NCBI RefSeq assembly: GCF_016862275.1
Contig: NZ_BOMQ01000059.1
Location: forward strand, 62,001 to 126,000
Reading direction: 5' to 3'
Length of the DNA stretch: 64,000 nucleotides
Source: Actinoplanes nipponensis
Lineage (GTDB): Bacteria; Actinomycetota; Actinomycetes; Mycobacteriales; Micromonosporaceae
The notes beneath the pieces were generated by a model that searched no databases, was not told the DNA's origin, and was given only the letters and a program-made list of their open reading frames with translations. Position numbers and translations under genes: made by a program. Each line of letters begins with the position of its first letter. Position 1 is the first letter of the stretch. This document shows, piece by piece, positions 49,904 to 57,297 of the stretch.

Positions 49904-51298
49904 TCAGTAGACCGGGACGGGCTCGCGCTCGGCCGGCTGCTCGTCGGCCGGGGTGAGCGGGGCGGGGACGGCGAGCGGCTGCCGGGACAGGTGGCGGATC
50001 AGGCGCAGCCAGACGGCGGCCAGGATGCCGTAGACGACGGCGAAGCCGATCAGGGAGACGAGCACCTCGGCCCGGGTCAGGCCGGGGGAGATCCCGTCGG
50101 CGACCCGGGAGATGCCGAACGCGAGCCAGGGCTGGCGGGCCGTCTCGGTGAAGACCCAGCCGAAGGTGTTGGCGGCGGCCGGCAGGATCGGGATCAGCGG
50201 CAGGAAGCGGACCAGCAGCCGGTGCGCCGGCCGGTTCCCGCGGGTGCTCCACAGGTAGTACGCGGCCACCGCCGCGGCCAGCATGCCGATGCCGATCATC
50301 AGGCGGAAGCTCCAGAACGCCACCGGGATCATCGGGATGTAGCTGCCCGGGCCGTACTGGGCGGCGTACTGGGCCTGCAGGTCGTCGATGCCCTGCACGG
50401 TCGCGTTCGGGTCGCCCTTGGCCAGCACCGACAGCAGCCAGGGGATCTCCAGGCTGAAGAACGGCCGGCCGCCGTCGGGGCCGCCCAGGGCGAAGACGGA
50501 GAAGGGCGCGCCGGTGGTGGTCGCGTACAGGGCCTCGGCGGCGGCCATCTTCATCGGCTGCACCTGGGTGATGACCTTGCCGAGGTGGTCGCCGGTGAGC
50601 GCGGTGAGGGCGCCGCCGGTCAGCGTCAGCCAGGCGCCGAGCCAGGCCAGTGTCCGGAACGCCGCCTCGCCCGCGGCGCGCAGCCGCCACACGCCGATCG
50701 CCAGCAGCAGCGACCCGCCGGCCATGGCCGCGCCGGCCAGGGTGTGCGGGAACGCGGCCAGGTTCACCTTGTTGAGCAGCAGCGCGCCGAAGTCGTCCAG
50801 GTGCGCCCGTCCGGTCGCCGGGTCCAGCGAGTACGCGACCGGGTTCTGCATGAACGAGTTCGCGGCCAGGATGATGAACGCGGACAGCACGGTCCCGACG
50901 GCCACGACGACGATCGTGGCGGCGTGCAGTTTGCGCGGCAGCCGGTCCCAGCCGAAGTACCAGAGCGCCAGGAACGTGGCCTCCAGGAAGAACGCGAGCA
51001 TGCCCTCGATGGCCAGCGTGGGGCCGAACACGTCGCCGTAGAAGCGGGCGAAGGCGCTCCAGCCCATGCCGAACTGGAACTCCTGCACCAGCCCGGTGAC
51101 CACGCCGACGGCGAAGGTGACGATCAGCAGCTTGCCGACCAGCTCGGTGAGCTGCCGGTGGCTCTGCTTGCCGGTCCGCAGCCAGGCCAGGTGCAGGCCC
51201 GCGGCGGCGCCGGCCAGGCTGATCGACAGCGGTACGAAGAAGTAGTGGTAGATCGTCACGACCGCGAACTGGAGCCGGGTCAGGTCGAGCACGTCCAT
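49904..51298 (-). CDS. cydA: Cytochrome bd oxidase subunit I
   Basis: 464-aa quinol oxidase catalytic subunit with the short Q-loop typical of actinobacteria. MDVLDLTRLQFAVVTIYHYFFVPLSISLA carries the haem b595 His ligand; GMGWSAFARFYGDVFGPTLAIEGMLAFFLEATFLALWYFGWDRL and the QPMKMAAAEALYAT segment include further haem and quinol residues (each quoted partly). WVFTETARQPWLAFG ends the conserved core. It reduces O2 to water at low oxygen with high affinity. First gene of cydA-cydB-cydDC; its promoter region holds two BlaI-type palindromes. Confidence 0.96.
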   Translation of the reverse strand: MDVLDLTRLQFAVVTIYHYFFVPLSISLAGAAAGLHLAWLRTGKQSHRQLTELVGKLLIVTFAVGVVTGLVQEFQFGMGWSAFARFYGDVFGPTLAIEGMLAFFLEATFLALWYFGWDRLPRKLHAATIVVVAVGTVLSAFIILAANSFMQNPVAYSLDPATGRAHLDDFGALLLNKVNLAAFPHTLAGAAMAGGSLLLAIGVWRLRAAGEAAFRTLAWLGAWLTLTGGALTALTGDHLGKVITQVQPMKMAAAEALYATTTGAPFSVFALGGPDGGRPFFSLEIPWLLSVLAKGDPNATVQGIDDLQAQYAAQYGPGSYIPMIPVAFWSFRLMIGIGMLAAAVAAYYLWSTRGNRPAHRLLVRFLPLIPILPAAANTFGWVFTETARQPWLAFGISRVADGISPGLTRAEVLVSLIGFAVVYGILAAVWLRLIRHLSRQPLAVPAPLTPADEQPAEREPVPVY

Positions 51299-51309
51299 GG
51301 CTGCCCTCT

Positions 51310-51345
51310 CTACGACGTCTCGTAGTAGATACTACGTCGCGTAGT
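51310..51345. promoter_or_regulatory. Twin palindromic operators between cydA and the BlaI regulator
   Basis: CTACGA-CGTC-TCGTAG (51310-51325) and ACTACG-TCG-CGTAGT (51331-51345) are both perfect inverted repeats, built on the same CTACG/CGTAG half-site, with centres about 20 bases (two helical turns) apart. BlaI/MecI-family repressors bind TAC/GTA palindromes of this kind as dimers. The pair lies in the only 74 bases separating the divergent cyd operon and blaI gene. Confidence 0.75.
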
Positions 51346-51372
51346 ACGACGCCGTGCAGTAGAGTGGGTCAC

Positions 51373-51729
51373 ATGGCCCTGGGAGACCTCGAACGCGAGG
51401 TCATGACGCAGTTGTGGAACGCCGGTGAGCCGCTGACCGTGCGCCAGGTGCACGAGCGCCTGAGCCGCGACCGCGAGCTGGCGTACACGACCGTGATGAC
51501 CGTGCTGGACCGGCTGGCCAAGAAGGGCGTCGTCACCCAGCAGCGCGCCGACCGGGCGTACCGCTACACCCCCGCCCAGACGCGGGAGGAGATGACGGCC
51601 GCGCTGATGCTCGACGCGCTCAGCGCCGCCCCGGACGGCGTCCGCGACGCGGCCCTGGCCCACTTCGTCGGCCGCCTCGACCCGTCCGCCCTCACCGCCG
51701 CCATCGAGGCGGCCCGGAAGGGCAAGTGA
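51373..51729 (+). CDS. BlaI/MecI/CopY family transcriptional repressor
   Basis: 118-aa winged-helix repressor: LGDLEREVMTQLWNAGEPLTVRQVHERL, AYTTVMTVLDRLAKKGVVTQQRADRAYRYTP (recognition helix and wing), then a dimerisation helix. BlaI proteins are inactivated by proteolysis triggered by a membrane M56 peptidase, encoded immediately downstream (GTGA overlap). ATG 51373 is favoured; GTG three codons earlier is possible. Its operators should control both itself and the divergent cydAB-cydDC operon. Confidence 0.94.
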   Translation: MALGDLEREVMTQLWNAGEPLTVRQVHERLSRDRELAYTTVMTVLDRLAKKGVVTQQRADRAYRYTPAQTREEMTAALMLDALSAAPDGVRDAALAHFVGRLDPSALTAAIEAARKGK

Positions 51730-52649
51730 CCGCCCTGCTGCTCGGCGCGCTCGGGCTGACCCTCTCGCTGGTCGTGCCCGGCGTCCTGGCCGGCGCCCGC
51801 TGGCCCGACCGCGCGCCGGTCGCCGCCGTCGCGCTCTGGCAGAGCATCACCCTGGCCGGCGTGCTGTGCGCCCTGGGCGTGGTCCTGGCCGGGCCGCAGG
51901 AGCTGGTCGGCGAGCTGGGCGCGGACCGGCCGGCCGGGGCGGCCGCGCTGGTCTTCGCGCTGGTGGTGGCCACGGTCATCATCGGCCGGTTGCTGGTCTC
52001 GCTGGTGCGGGTGAGCCTGCGCTCGCGGGCCCGCCGGTCCCGGCACCGGCTGCTGGTCGATCTGCTGGACACCGCCGAGCGCCACGGTGAGCTGCCCGCC
52101 GAGGTGCCGGCCGGGCTGCGGGTGCTCGACGGGGAGCTGCCGTTCGCGTACTGCCTGCCGGGCCGCTCGCCGCGGGTGGTGCTCACCGGCGGGGCCCTCC
52201 GGGTGCTCGACGCCGCGCAGGTGGCCGCGGTGATCGCGCACGAGCAGGCCCACCTGCGGTACCGCCACGACGTCGTCATGGAGTCGTTCACCGCGTTCTA
52301 CCGGGCGGTGCCGGGTCCGCTGCGCAGCCGGGCGCCGCTGGACGCCGTGCACCTGCTGCTGGAGATGGTGGCCGACGACGCAGCCCGGCGGCGCTGCGGC
52401 GCGGCCCCGCTGCGGGGCGCGCTCGCGCTGCTCGGCGACGCGGTCAGCCCGGACGCCCCGGCCGATCTCGGCGACGCGGCGGCCGAGCGCCGCCGGCGGC
52501 TCGACCGGCTGGCGGTCAGCGACCGGCCGTCCGCTACCGTGCTCCTCACGCTCGTGGCGGTGCTCGGCGCCGCCGCGCTGCTGGTGTTACCCACCGTGAT
52601 CGTGGTGTTGCCGTGGCTCGACCGGGCCCTCTCGGCGTGGCCCCTTTAA
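51726..52649 (+). CDS. M56 family (BlaR1-like) membrane metallopeptidase
   Basis: 307-aa membrane protease with about four TM helices (two at the N-terminus, one near residue 80, one near the C-terminus at 275-295). The zinc motif is VIAHEQAHLRYRHD (HExxH variant HEQAH, about residues 177-181), and LLLEMVADDAARR supplies the third ligand. It lacks a penicillin-binding sensor domain, so the trigger differs from BlaR1. It probably cleaves or activates cleavage of the BlaI-type repressor encoded just upstream. Confidence 0.92.
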   Translation: MTALLLGALGLTLSLVVPGVLAGARWPDRAPVAAVALWQSITLAGVLCALGVVLAGPQELVGELGADRPAGAAALVFALVVATVIIGRLLVSLVRVSLRSRARRSRHRLLVDLLDTAERHGELPAEVPAGLRVLDGELPFAYCLPGRSPRVVLTGGALRVLDAAQVAAVIAHEQAHLRYRHDVVMESFTAFYRAVPGPLRSRAPLDAVHLLLEMVADDAARRRCGAAPLRGALALLGDAVSPDAPADLGDAAAERRRRLDRLAVSDRPSATVLLTLVAVLGAAALLVLPTVIVVLPWLDRALSAWPL

Positions 52650-52761
52650 GTCCTCCTTAATTACTCCGCGTCACTCGTCGTTAAGCGAAGTGTGTCCTGA
52701 TACCTCCGGGTTCAGCGGGACAGTGATCGGGAGTACGGTGGTGCCGGCTCGGCAGTCCCCC

Positions 52762-52890
52762 CTCGTCCGAACCCGGGCGAACTGACGGGCCACCGCCCCA
52801 CGGGGATCAGGCCACAGCAGCATCGCGGCCGGGCGCGCTTCCCGCCCGGGCCGGTGAGCTGATCCGGCGGCGGGCCGAGGGAAGAAAGGA
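52762..52890 (+). ncRNA. ydaO/yuaA (cyclic di-AMP) riboswitch
   Basis: The 253-base leader of the NlpC/P60 gene contains conserved ydaO blocks in order: CGAACCCGGGCGAACTGACGG near 52769, ACCGCCCCACGGGGATCAGG (52792-52810), a variable GC-rich hairpin (GGCCGGGCGCGC...GCCCGGGCC), then AGCTGATCCGGCGGC (52858-52872) and a closing GAGGGAAGAAAGGA. The last block aligns with the AGCTAAC(T)CCGGxGGC core of the Thermoanaerobacter ydaO aptamer. ydaO RNAs switch genes off when c-di-AMP is high and commonly precede cell-wall hydrolases in actinobacteria. A covariance search was not possible here. Confidence 0.75.
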
Positions 52891-52902
52891 CACCGCACCT
52901 AC

Positions 52903-53892
52903 GTGAAACGGATTGAGGCGCGACGCGCCGCAATTCTGCGCGGCATCGCCTGCGCGGTCGCCGCGGTCGGGATGCTGCTCGCTCCCGGGGCGGCCCATGC
53001 GACACCGTCCCCGTCGAGCATCGAGAAGCAGATCGACGAGCAGTGGAACAAGCTGGAACCGGTCATCGAGCAGTACAACAACGTGCACAACCAGCTCCTC
53101 AAGAACCAGGCCCAGCTCCGGAAGATCGACAAACGGCTCGCCCCGCTGGAGCTGGAGGTCGACCTGGCCATGTCGCAGGTGGGCACCATGGCGGGACAGG
53201 CTTACATGCAGGGTTCGCCCAGCGCCATGAAGGCCATGATCGTCAGCGGCTCGCCGACCGGCCTGACCGAGAAGCTCACGTTCCTCGATCAGCTCAGCCG
53301 GCACCAGCGCGAGTCGGTCTCCGGGGCGGCCAAGCTGCGCGACCAGCTCGCGGCCGACAAGCGCGACCTGAAGACCCTGACCGACGCGGTGGCGGCGCGC
53401 GACAAGGCGCTGGCCCAGCAGAAGAAGGACATTCAGAAGAAGGTCGACGAGCTGCAGAAACTGCGGATCAAGGCGTACGGCGCGAGCGGCGTCGCCGACG
53501 GTCCGTTCAAGACGGGCCCGTGCCCGGTCAACTACACCGACGACAAGGGCGGCCGGGCGGCGCAGAAGGCGTGCGACCTCATCGGCAAGCCGTACGTCTT
53601 CGGCGCGGAGGGCCCGGGCGGCTACGACTGCTCCGGGCTGACCAAGGTGGCGTGGGCCGTGGCCGGCGTGCACCTGGAGCACTACACCGGTGACCAGATC
53701 GGCGAGGGCCGGGCGGTCAGCCGCAGCGAGCTGCGGCCGGGCGACCTGATCTTCTACGGCAGTCCCGTGCACCACGTCGGCCTCTACGTCGGCGGCAACA
53801 CCATGGTGCACGCCCCGCACACGGGCGACCACGTGCGGATGGCGTCGATCGACCGCAGCGGCGCCATCACCGGCATCCGGCGGCCGGGCTGA
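52903..53892 (+). CDS. Secreted NlpC/P60 peptidoglycan endopeptidase (RipA-like)
   Basis: 329-aa exported wall hydrolase. A signal peptide (KRIEARRAAILRGIACAVAAVGMLLAPGAAHA) precedes a long coiled coil (residues about 40-190; KQIDEQWNKLEPVIEQYNN, RDQLAADKRDLKTLTDA), and the C-terminal 110 residues are an NlpC/P60 domain. Catalytic residues: Cys in GGYDCSGLTKVAW, His in VHHVGLYVGG and a second His in MVHAPHTGDHV. The coiled coil probably auto-inhibits the hydrolase, as in RipA. GTG 52903 follows AGAAAGGA. Expression should respond to c-di-AMP through the leader riboswitch. Confidence 0.95.
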   Translation: MKRIEARRAAILRGIACAVAAVGMLLAPGAAHATPSPSSIEKQIDEQWNKLEPVIEQYNNVHNQLLKNQAQLRKIDKRLAPLELEVDLAMSQVGTMAGQAYMQGSPSAMKAMIVSGSPTGLTEKLTFLDQLSRHQRESVSGAAKLRDQLAADKRDLKTLTDAVAARDKALAQQKKDIQKKVDELQKLRIKAYGASGVADGPFKTGPCPVNYTDDKGGRAAQKACDLIGKPYVFGAEGPGGYDCSGLTKVAWAVAGVHLEHYTGDQIGEGRAVSRSELRPGDLIFYGSPVHHVGLYVGGNTMVHAPHTGDHVRMASIDRSGAITGIRRPG

Positions 53893-53914
53893 TCCCGCAC
53901 CGCGCATGACGAGG

Positions 53915-53943
53915 AGGCCGCCACGACCGTGGCGGCCTTCTTC
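53915..53943 (+). terminator. Terminator of the NlpC/P60 gene
   Basis: AGGCCGCCAC and GTGGCGGCCT form a perfect 10-bp stem with a 4-base loop, followed by TCTTCGTTC. It starts 22 bases after the stop codon. Confidence 0.85.
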
Positions 53944-53991
53944 GTTCCGGGGGTCCGCTGACGGCCCCGGCGTCGCTGCGAAAATGGGCCG

Positions 53992-54894
53992 GTGTTCCCC
54001 GCCGCGTTCACCCGCAACGTCACCGGCACCTGGGGCGACGACGGCCGGCGGTGGCTGGCCGCGCTGCCGGGGCTGGTCGATGCCGTCGCCCGGGAGTGGG
54101 GGCTGACGGTCGGTACGCCGTACCCGTTGAGCTTCCACTTCGTCGCGCCGGTCCGCCGGGCCGGCGGCGCGCCCGGGGTGCTCAAGCTCGGACCGGCCGC
54201 GGCCGGTCACGTCGCGCGGGAGGCCGACACGCTCGGGTTCTTCGGCGGCCGGGGCGCGATCGGGGTGCTGGCCCGCGACGACGACCGGGGGGCGCTGCTG
54301 CTGGAGCTGGCCGAGCCCGGCGTGACCCTGCGGTCGCTGGTGCGCGACCGCGACGAGCAGGCCACGGCCGTCCTGATCGGCCTGATGCGCCGGCTGCACC
54401 GCCCGGCCCCGGACGGGCTCGCGCTGGAGGAGCTCTCCGCGCGGGTCGCCGCCTTCGACGCCCACCTGGCCCGCTACCCGGGCGACCGGCCGATCCCGCG
54501 GCGCCTGGTCGAGCGGGCCCGCGAGTTGTGGGTCGCGCTGTGCGCCTCGGCGCCGGCGCGGGTCGTGCTGCACGGCGACCTGCACCACGAGAACGTCCTG
54601 GCGGCGCGGCGGGAACCGTGGCTGGCGATCGACCCGCACGGGGTGCTCGGCGATCCCGGCTACGAGCTGGGCGCCGCGCTCTACAACCCGATCGGCGGCG
54701 ACGAGCCGGTGCCGCGGCTGCTGCCGGCCCGCGTCGAACAGTTCGCGGCCGGGCTCGACATGCCGGTCGACCGCGTCGTCGCCTGGGGTTTCGTGCAGGC
54801 GATGCTGTCGGAGGTGTGGTCCGCCGAGGGCGGTTCCGGCCGGCCCGGCCCGGCGCTGCGGGTCGCGCTCAGCCTGCTGCCGCGCCTGCCCTGA
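53992..54894 (+). CDS. Aminoglycoside/streptomycin 6-phosphotransferase-like kinase
   Basis: 300-aa APH-fold protein of the streptomycin 6-kinase (APH(6)/hydroxyurea) group. The ATP Lys lies in GVLKLGPAAAGHVAREADTLGFF, the catalytic loop is VVLHGDLHHENVLAA (about residue 190) and the metal Asp is in AIDPHGVLGDPGYELGAALYNP. Relatives phosphorylate streptomycin, but most chromosomal members have unknown small-molecule substrates. GTG 53992 is used; the N-terminal MFPAAFTRNVTGTWGDDGRRWL fits the family. It ends inside the convergent MarR gene (26-base overlap). Confidence 0.88.
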   Translation: MFPAAFTRNVTGTWGDDGRRWLAALPGLVDAVAREWGLTVGTPYPLSFHFVAPVRRAGGAPGVLKLGPAAAGHVAREADTLGFFGGRGAIGVLARDDDRGALLLELAEPGVTLRSLVRDRDEQATAVLIGLMRRLHRPAPDGLALEELSARVAAFDAHLARYPGDRPIPRRLVERARELWVALCASAPARVVLHGDLHHENVLAARREPWLAIDPHGVLGDPGYELGAALYNPIGGDEPVPRLLPARVEQFAAGLDMPVDRVVAWGFVQAMLSEVWSAEGGSGRPGPALRVALSLLPRLP

Positions 54895-55285
54895 GCAGGG
54901 TCAGCAGCCGGACCAGCTCGGCGCGCTCGGCCTTGCTCAGCGGGGCCAGCAGCTCGTCCTGGATGGCCGCCGCGCGGGCGGCCAGCTCCGCGACCCGCGT
55001 ACGCCCGCGCGCGGTGATCGTGACGACGTTACGGCGCCGGTCGGCCGGGTCCGGGCGGCGCTCGACGTAGCCGGCCTCGGTCAGCTCGTTGAGCGCGGCG
55101 ACCACGTCGCTGAAGTGGATGCCGGTACGCCGGCCGAGATCGGCCTGGCTGGCCGGGCCGGTCAGCAGCGGCTCCAGCAGCCGGTAGTGGTAGCCGCGCG
55201 CGCCGATCTCGGCGAAGCGCTCGGTGACCAGGCGGCCGGCGTGGGCGGCGGTCTGGGTCAGCAGCCAGCTGGGCAAGTGCTCCAT
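54869..55285 (-). CDS. MarR family transcriptional regulator
   Basis: 138-aa winged-helix regulator: PASQADLGRRTGIHFSDVVAALNELTEAGYVERRPDPADRRRNVVTITARG covers helix-turn-helix and wing (quoted in pieces), with ERAELVRLLTLL as dimerisation helix. It is divergent from an epoxide hydrolase gene across a 53-base gap filled by nested palindromes, and probably represses both. MarR ligands are often aromatic or electrophilic compounds, consistent with an epoxide-detoxifying target. Confidence 0.93.
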   Translation of the reverse strand: MEHLPSWLLTQTAAHAGRLVTERFAEIGARGYHYRLLEPLLTGPASQADLGRRTGIHFSDVVAALNELTEAGYVERRPDPADRRRNVVTITARGRTRVAELAARAAAIQDELLAPLSKAERAELVRLLTLLRAGAAAG

Positions 55286-55307
55286 CCGCGGAGAATACCA
55301 TTTGCCG

Positions 55308-55336
55308 CCCTAACGTTGGTCCAACTAACGTTAGGG
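55308..55336. promoter_or_regulatory. Nested palindromes: MarR operator of the epoxide hydrolase gene
   Basis: CCCTAACGTT and AACGTTAGGG are perfect 10-base inverted repeats separated by 9 bases. Inside them GTTGGTCCAAC (55315-55325) is a second perfect inverted repeat. The element abuts the epoxide hydrolase start at 55339, leaving little room for a leader, so binding should block transcription in both directions. Confidence 0.8.
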
Positions 55337-55338
55337 TC

Positions 55339-56430
55339 ATGAACGATATGGTGCCGTACCGGATCCACGTCCCGCAAGCCGACCTCGACGACCTGGCCGA
55401 CCGCCTCGACCGCACCCGCTGGCCCGACGAGCTGCCCGGCGCCGGCTGGGACTACGGCATCCCGCTGGCCCGCGTCCGCGAGCTGGCCCACCGCTGGCGC
55501 CACGGCTACGACTGGCGCCGGCACGAGGCCGAGCTGAACGAGCTCCCGCAGTTCATGACCGAGATCGACGGTCAGGCCGTCCACTTCCTGCACGTCCGTT
55601 CGGCCGACCCCGACGCCCCGCCGCTGCTGCTCCTGCACGGCTGGCCCGGCTCGGTGCTCGAGTTCCGCGACCTGATCGGCCCGCTCACCGCCGACTTCCA
55701 CCTGGTCGTGCCGTCCCTGCCCGGCTTCGGCTTCTCCGGCCCGACCGGGGCGCGCGGCTGGGACCAGCAGCGCATCGCCCGCGCGTTCGCCGAGCTGATG
55801 ACCCGGCTGGGCTATGCCCGCTTCGGCGCCCACGGCGGCGACTGGGGCTCCGGCATCGCCCGGGCGCTCGGCGCGGAGGTGCCCGGGCGGGTCGCCGGGG
55901 TGCACGTCACGTACCTGCCCACGCCCGGCCCGCTGGACGGACTGACCGGACAGGACCGGGAACGCGCCGAGCGGACCGCGGCGTTCGCCGCGAACCGGCC
56001 CGGCTACCAGGTGCTGCAGGCGACCCGGCCGCAGACGATCGCGTACGCCCTGACCGACTCGCCGGTCGGCCAGCTCGCCTGGATCGCCGAGAAGTTCGCC
56101 GAGTGGACCGACCCGGCCTCGGTCATCGCCGACGACGTCCTGCTCACCGACGTGTCGATCTACTGGTTCACCCGCACCGCCGGCTCGTCGGCCCGGCTCG
56201 CCAAGGAGAGCGGGTACGGCGCGCCGTGCCCGGTCCCGATGGGCGTCGCCGTCCTGCCGCACGACATCGTGCAGAGCGTGCGCCCGCTCGCGGAACGCGC
56301 CTACGACATCCGGCACTGGACGGAGCTGCCGCGCGGCGGCCACTTCGCGGCGCTCGAGGTGCCGGCCGAGCTGGCCGCCGACATCCGCGCGTTCTTCCGG
56401 CCGTCGGTGAGCGGCGGGGTGCCGGGGTGA
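55339..56430 (+). CDS. Epoxide hydrolase (alpha/beta-hydrolase)
   Basis: 363-aa microsomal-type epoxide hydrolase. The N-terminal EHN segment (YRIHVPQADLDDLADRLDRTRWPDE) is followed by the oxyanion motif LLLLHGWPGSVLEF (about residue 97), the nucleophile Asp in GAHGGDWGSGIARALG (about residue 175), the lid Tyr in IYWFTRTAGSS and the C-terminal His in LPRGGHFAALEVP. It opens epoxides to diols in the cytosol. It is divergent from a MarR regulator and likely induced by its substrate. Confidence 0.94.
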   Translation: MNDMVPYRIHVPQADLDDLADRLDRTRWPDELPGAGWDYGIPLARVRELAHRWRHGYDWRRHEAELNELPQFMTEIDGQAVHFLHVRSADPDAPPLLLLHGWPGSVLEFRDLIGPLTADFHLVVPSLPGFGFSGPTGARGWDQQRIARAFAELMTRLGYARFGAHGGDWGSGIARALGAEVPGRVAGVHVTYLPTPGPLDGLTGQDRERAERTAAFAANRPGYQVLQATRPQTIAYALTDSPVGQLAWIAEKFAEWTDPASVIADDVLLTDVSIYWFTRTAGSSARLAKESGYGAPCPVPMGVAVLPHDIVQSVRPLAERAYDIRHWTELPRGGHFAALEVPAELAADIRAFFRPSVSGGVPG

Positions 56431-56805
56431 GTGGGGGCCCGACGTCAGCGGGGGGAGCACCCTCGTCGCCGACTCCCGCCAGGAGATCGCGCTCGCGGTC
56501 GCCCGTGGCGAGGCCTGGTCGCGGTCAGTGGCGGGGACCGCGACGAGACGCTCGTCGTGCAGCCCGCCGTGCCGCTCGCCATGGGGTGACCACGTCGCCG
56601 CCGTGACCGCCACCGACGACGGCGTGGAGGTGGTCGGCCACCGTCTCGCGGCCGGGCCCGGCGTGACCTGAACCCGTCGCAGGGCTGATCAGGCGGGATC
56701 GCCATCGTGGTCGTCCCTTCGCGCCCGCCGTGGGAGTGCCGACGACCGGCCGCACGGCCGCAGGTCTCGGGTTGCCGCGCCGACCGGCAATTCCGCCGGG
56801 CCGGG
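56431..56805 (+). other. Possible decayed coding remnant downstream of the epoxide hydrolase gene
   Basis: No intact gene. Short plus-strand stretches read like protein in shifting frames: TLVADSRQEIALAVARGEAW near 56450-56515, GDRDETLVVQPAVPLAMG ending at a TGA near 56589, and DHVAAVTATDDGVEVVGHRLAAGPGV ending at 56671. The order and codon bias suggest one gene broken by frameshifts, but I recognise no family. The rest to 56805 shows nothing clear. Confidence 0.3.
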
Positions 56806-57025
56806 TGCGGCTGGAGGACGGTGCGGCTGGAGCGCGTCGGCTGGAGGGCGGTCCGGGTGTAGGGCGGTCCGGCTGGAGGGCGGTCCGGGTGCAGGGCGGT
56901 CCGGGTGGAGAGCGGTCCGGCTGGACGACGGTCCCGCTGCAGGACGGTTCAGTCGGAGGGCGGTCCGGCCGGAAGCGGTCCGGCTGGACGACGGACCCGC
57001 CGCAGGGCGGTTCAGTCGGAGGGTG
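56806..57025. repeat. 15-bp minisatellite with higher-order structure
   Basis: About fourteen degenerate copies of a 15-base unit close to GGCGGTCCGGCTGGA fill this stretch. A longer block (CGGTCCGGCTGGACGACGG, then CCCGC, then GCAGG and CGGTTCAGTCGGAGGG) occurs twice at about 56919-56961 and 56976-57022. Both strands stay open in some frames, as expected from repeats with a period of 15, but neither translation looks like a real protein. Confidence 0.8.
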
Positions 57026-57076
57026 CTCCTGGCTCGCGGACGGGTGACGCCTCGAACAACCCCCGCTCGCGCCGGG

Positions 57077-57082
57077 CATAAT
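57077..57082 (+). promoter_or_regulatory. Probable -10 element for a leaderless transcript
   Basis: CATAAT stands out in GC-rich DNA and lies 9 bases before the ATG at 57091, the spacing expected if transcription starts at the ATG itself. A -35 element is not obvious. It would drive the small ORF and the coupled TPR and YibE/F genes. Confidence 0.45.
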
Positions 57083-57090
57083 CGCGTCTC

Positions 57091-57297
57091 ATGAGCGCCG
57101 CCCGCCCCGACTTACCGCCGGCTGCGGTCGCCGCCCGCCTCGACGCCCCACCGGCTGCGGTCGGCGCCCGCCCCGACGCCGTGACCCGCCGGCCCCGCAC
57201 CGCCGTCAACCCGGGTAGCCGCGCCGCACGGTCGCGCCACCGCGACCTCCGGCTGCGCCACCGCGAGCCACAGCCGCGCCACCGCGAGCCCCGGTGA
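57091..57297 (+). CDS. Small Ala/Pro/Arg-rich ORF upstream of the TPR gene
   Basis: 68 codons beginning MSAARPDLPPAAVAARL. It is low complexity: two 33-base DNA repeats (57118-57180) encode PPAAV-ARLDA-type units, and the end repeats RHREP motifs. The stop overlaps the TPR gene's GTG as GTGA. A -10-like element precedes it, so it may be a short leader peptide that couples translation to the TPR gene, or an accidental frame through repeat DNA. No homologous family recognised. Confidence 0.35.
   Translation: MSAARPDLPPAAVAARLDAPPAAVGARPDAVTRRPRTAVNPGSRAARSRHRDLRLRHREPQPRHREPR

Noticed and set aside
56525..57079. 184-codon Pro/Arg-rich minus-strand frame through the minisatellite
   Set aside because: The open frame follows from the 15-bp repeat period; composition and lack of a start context argue against a gene.
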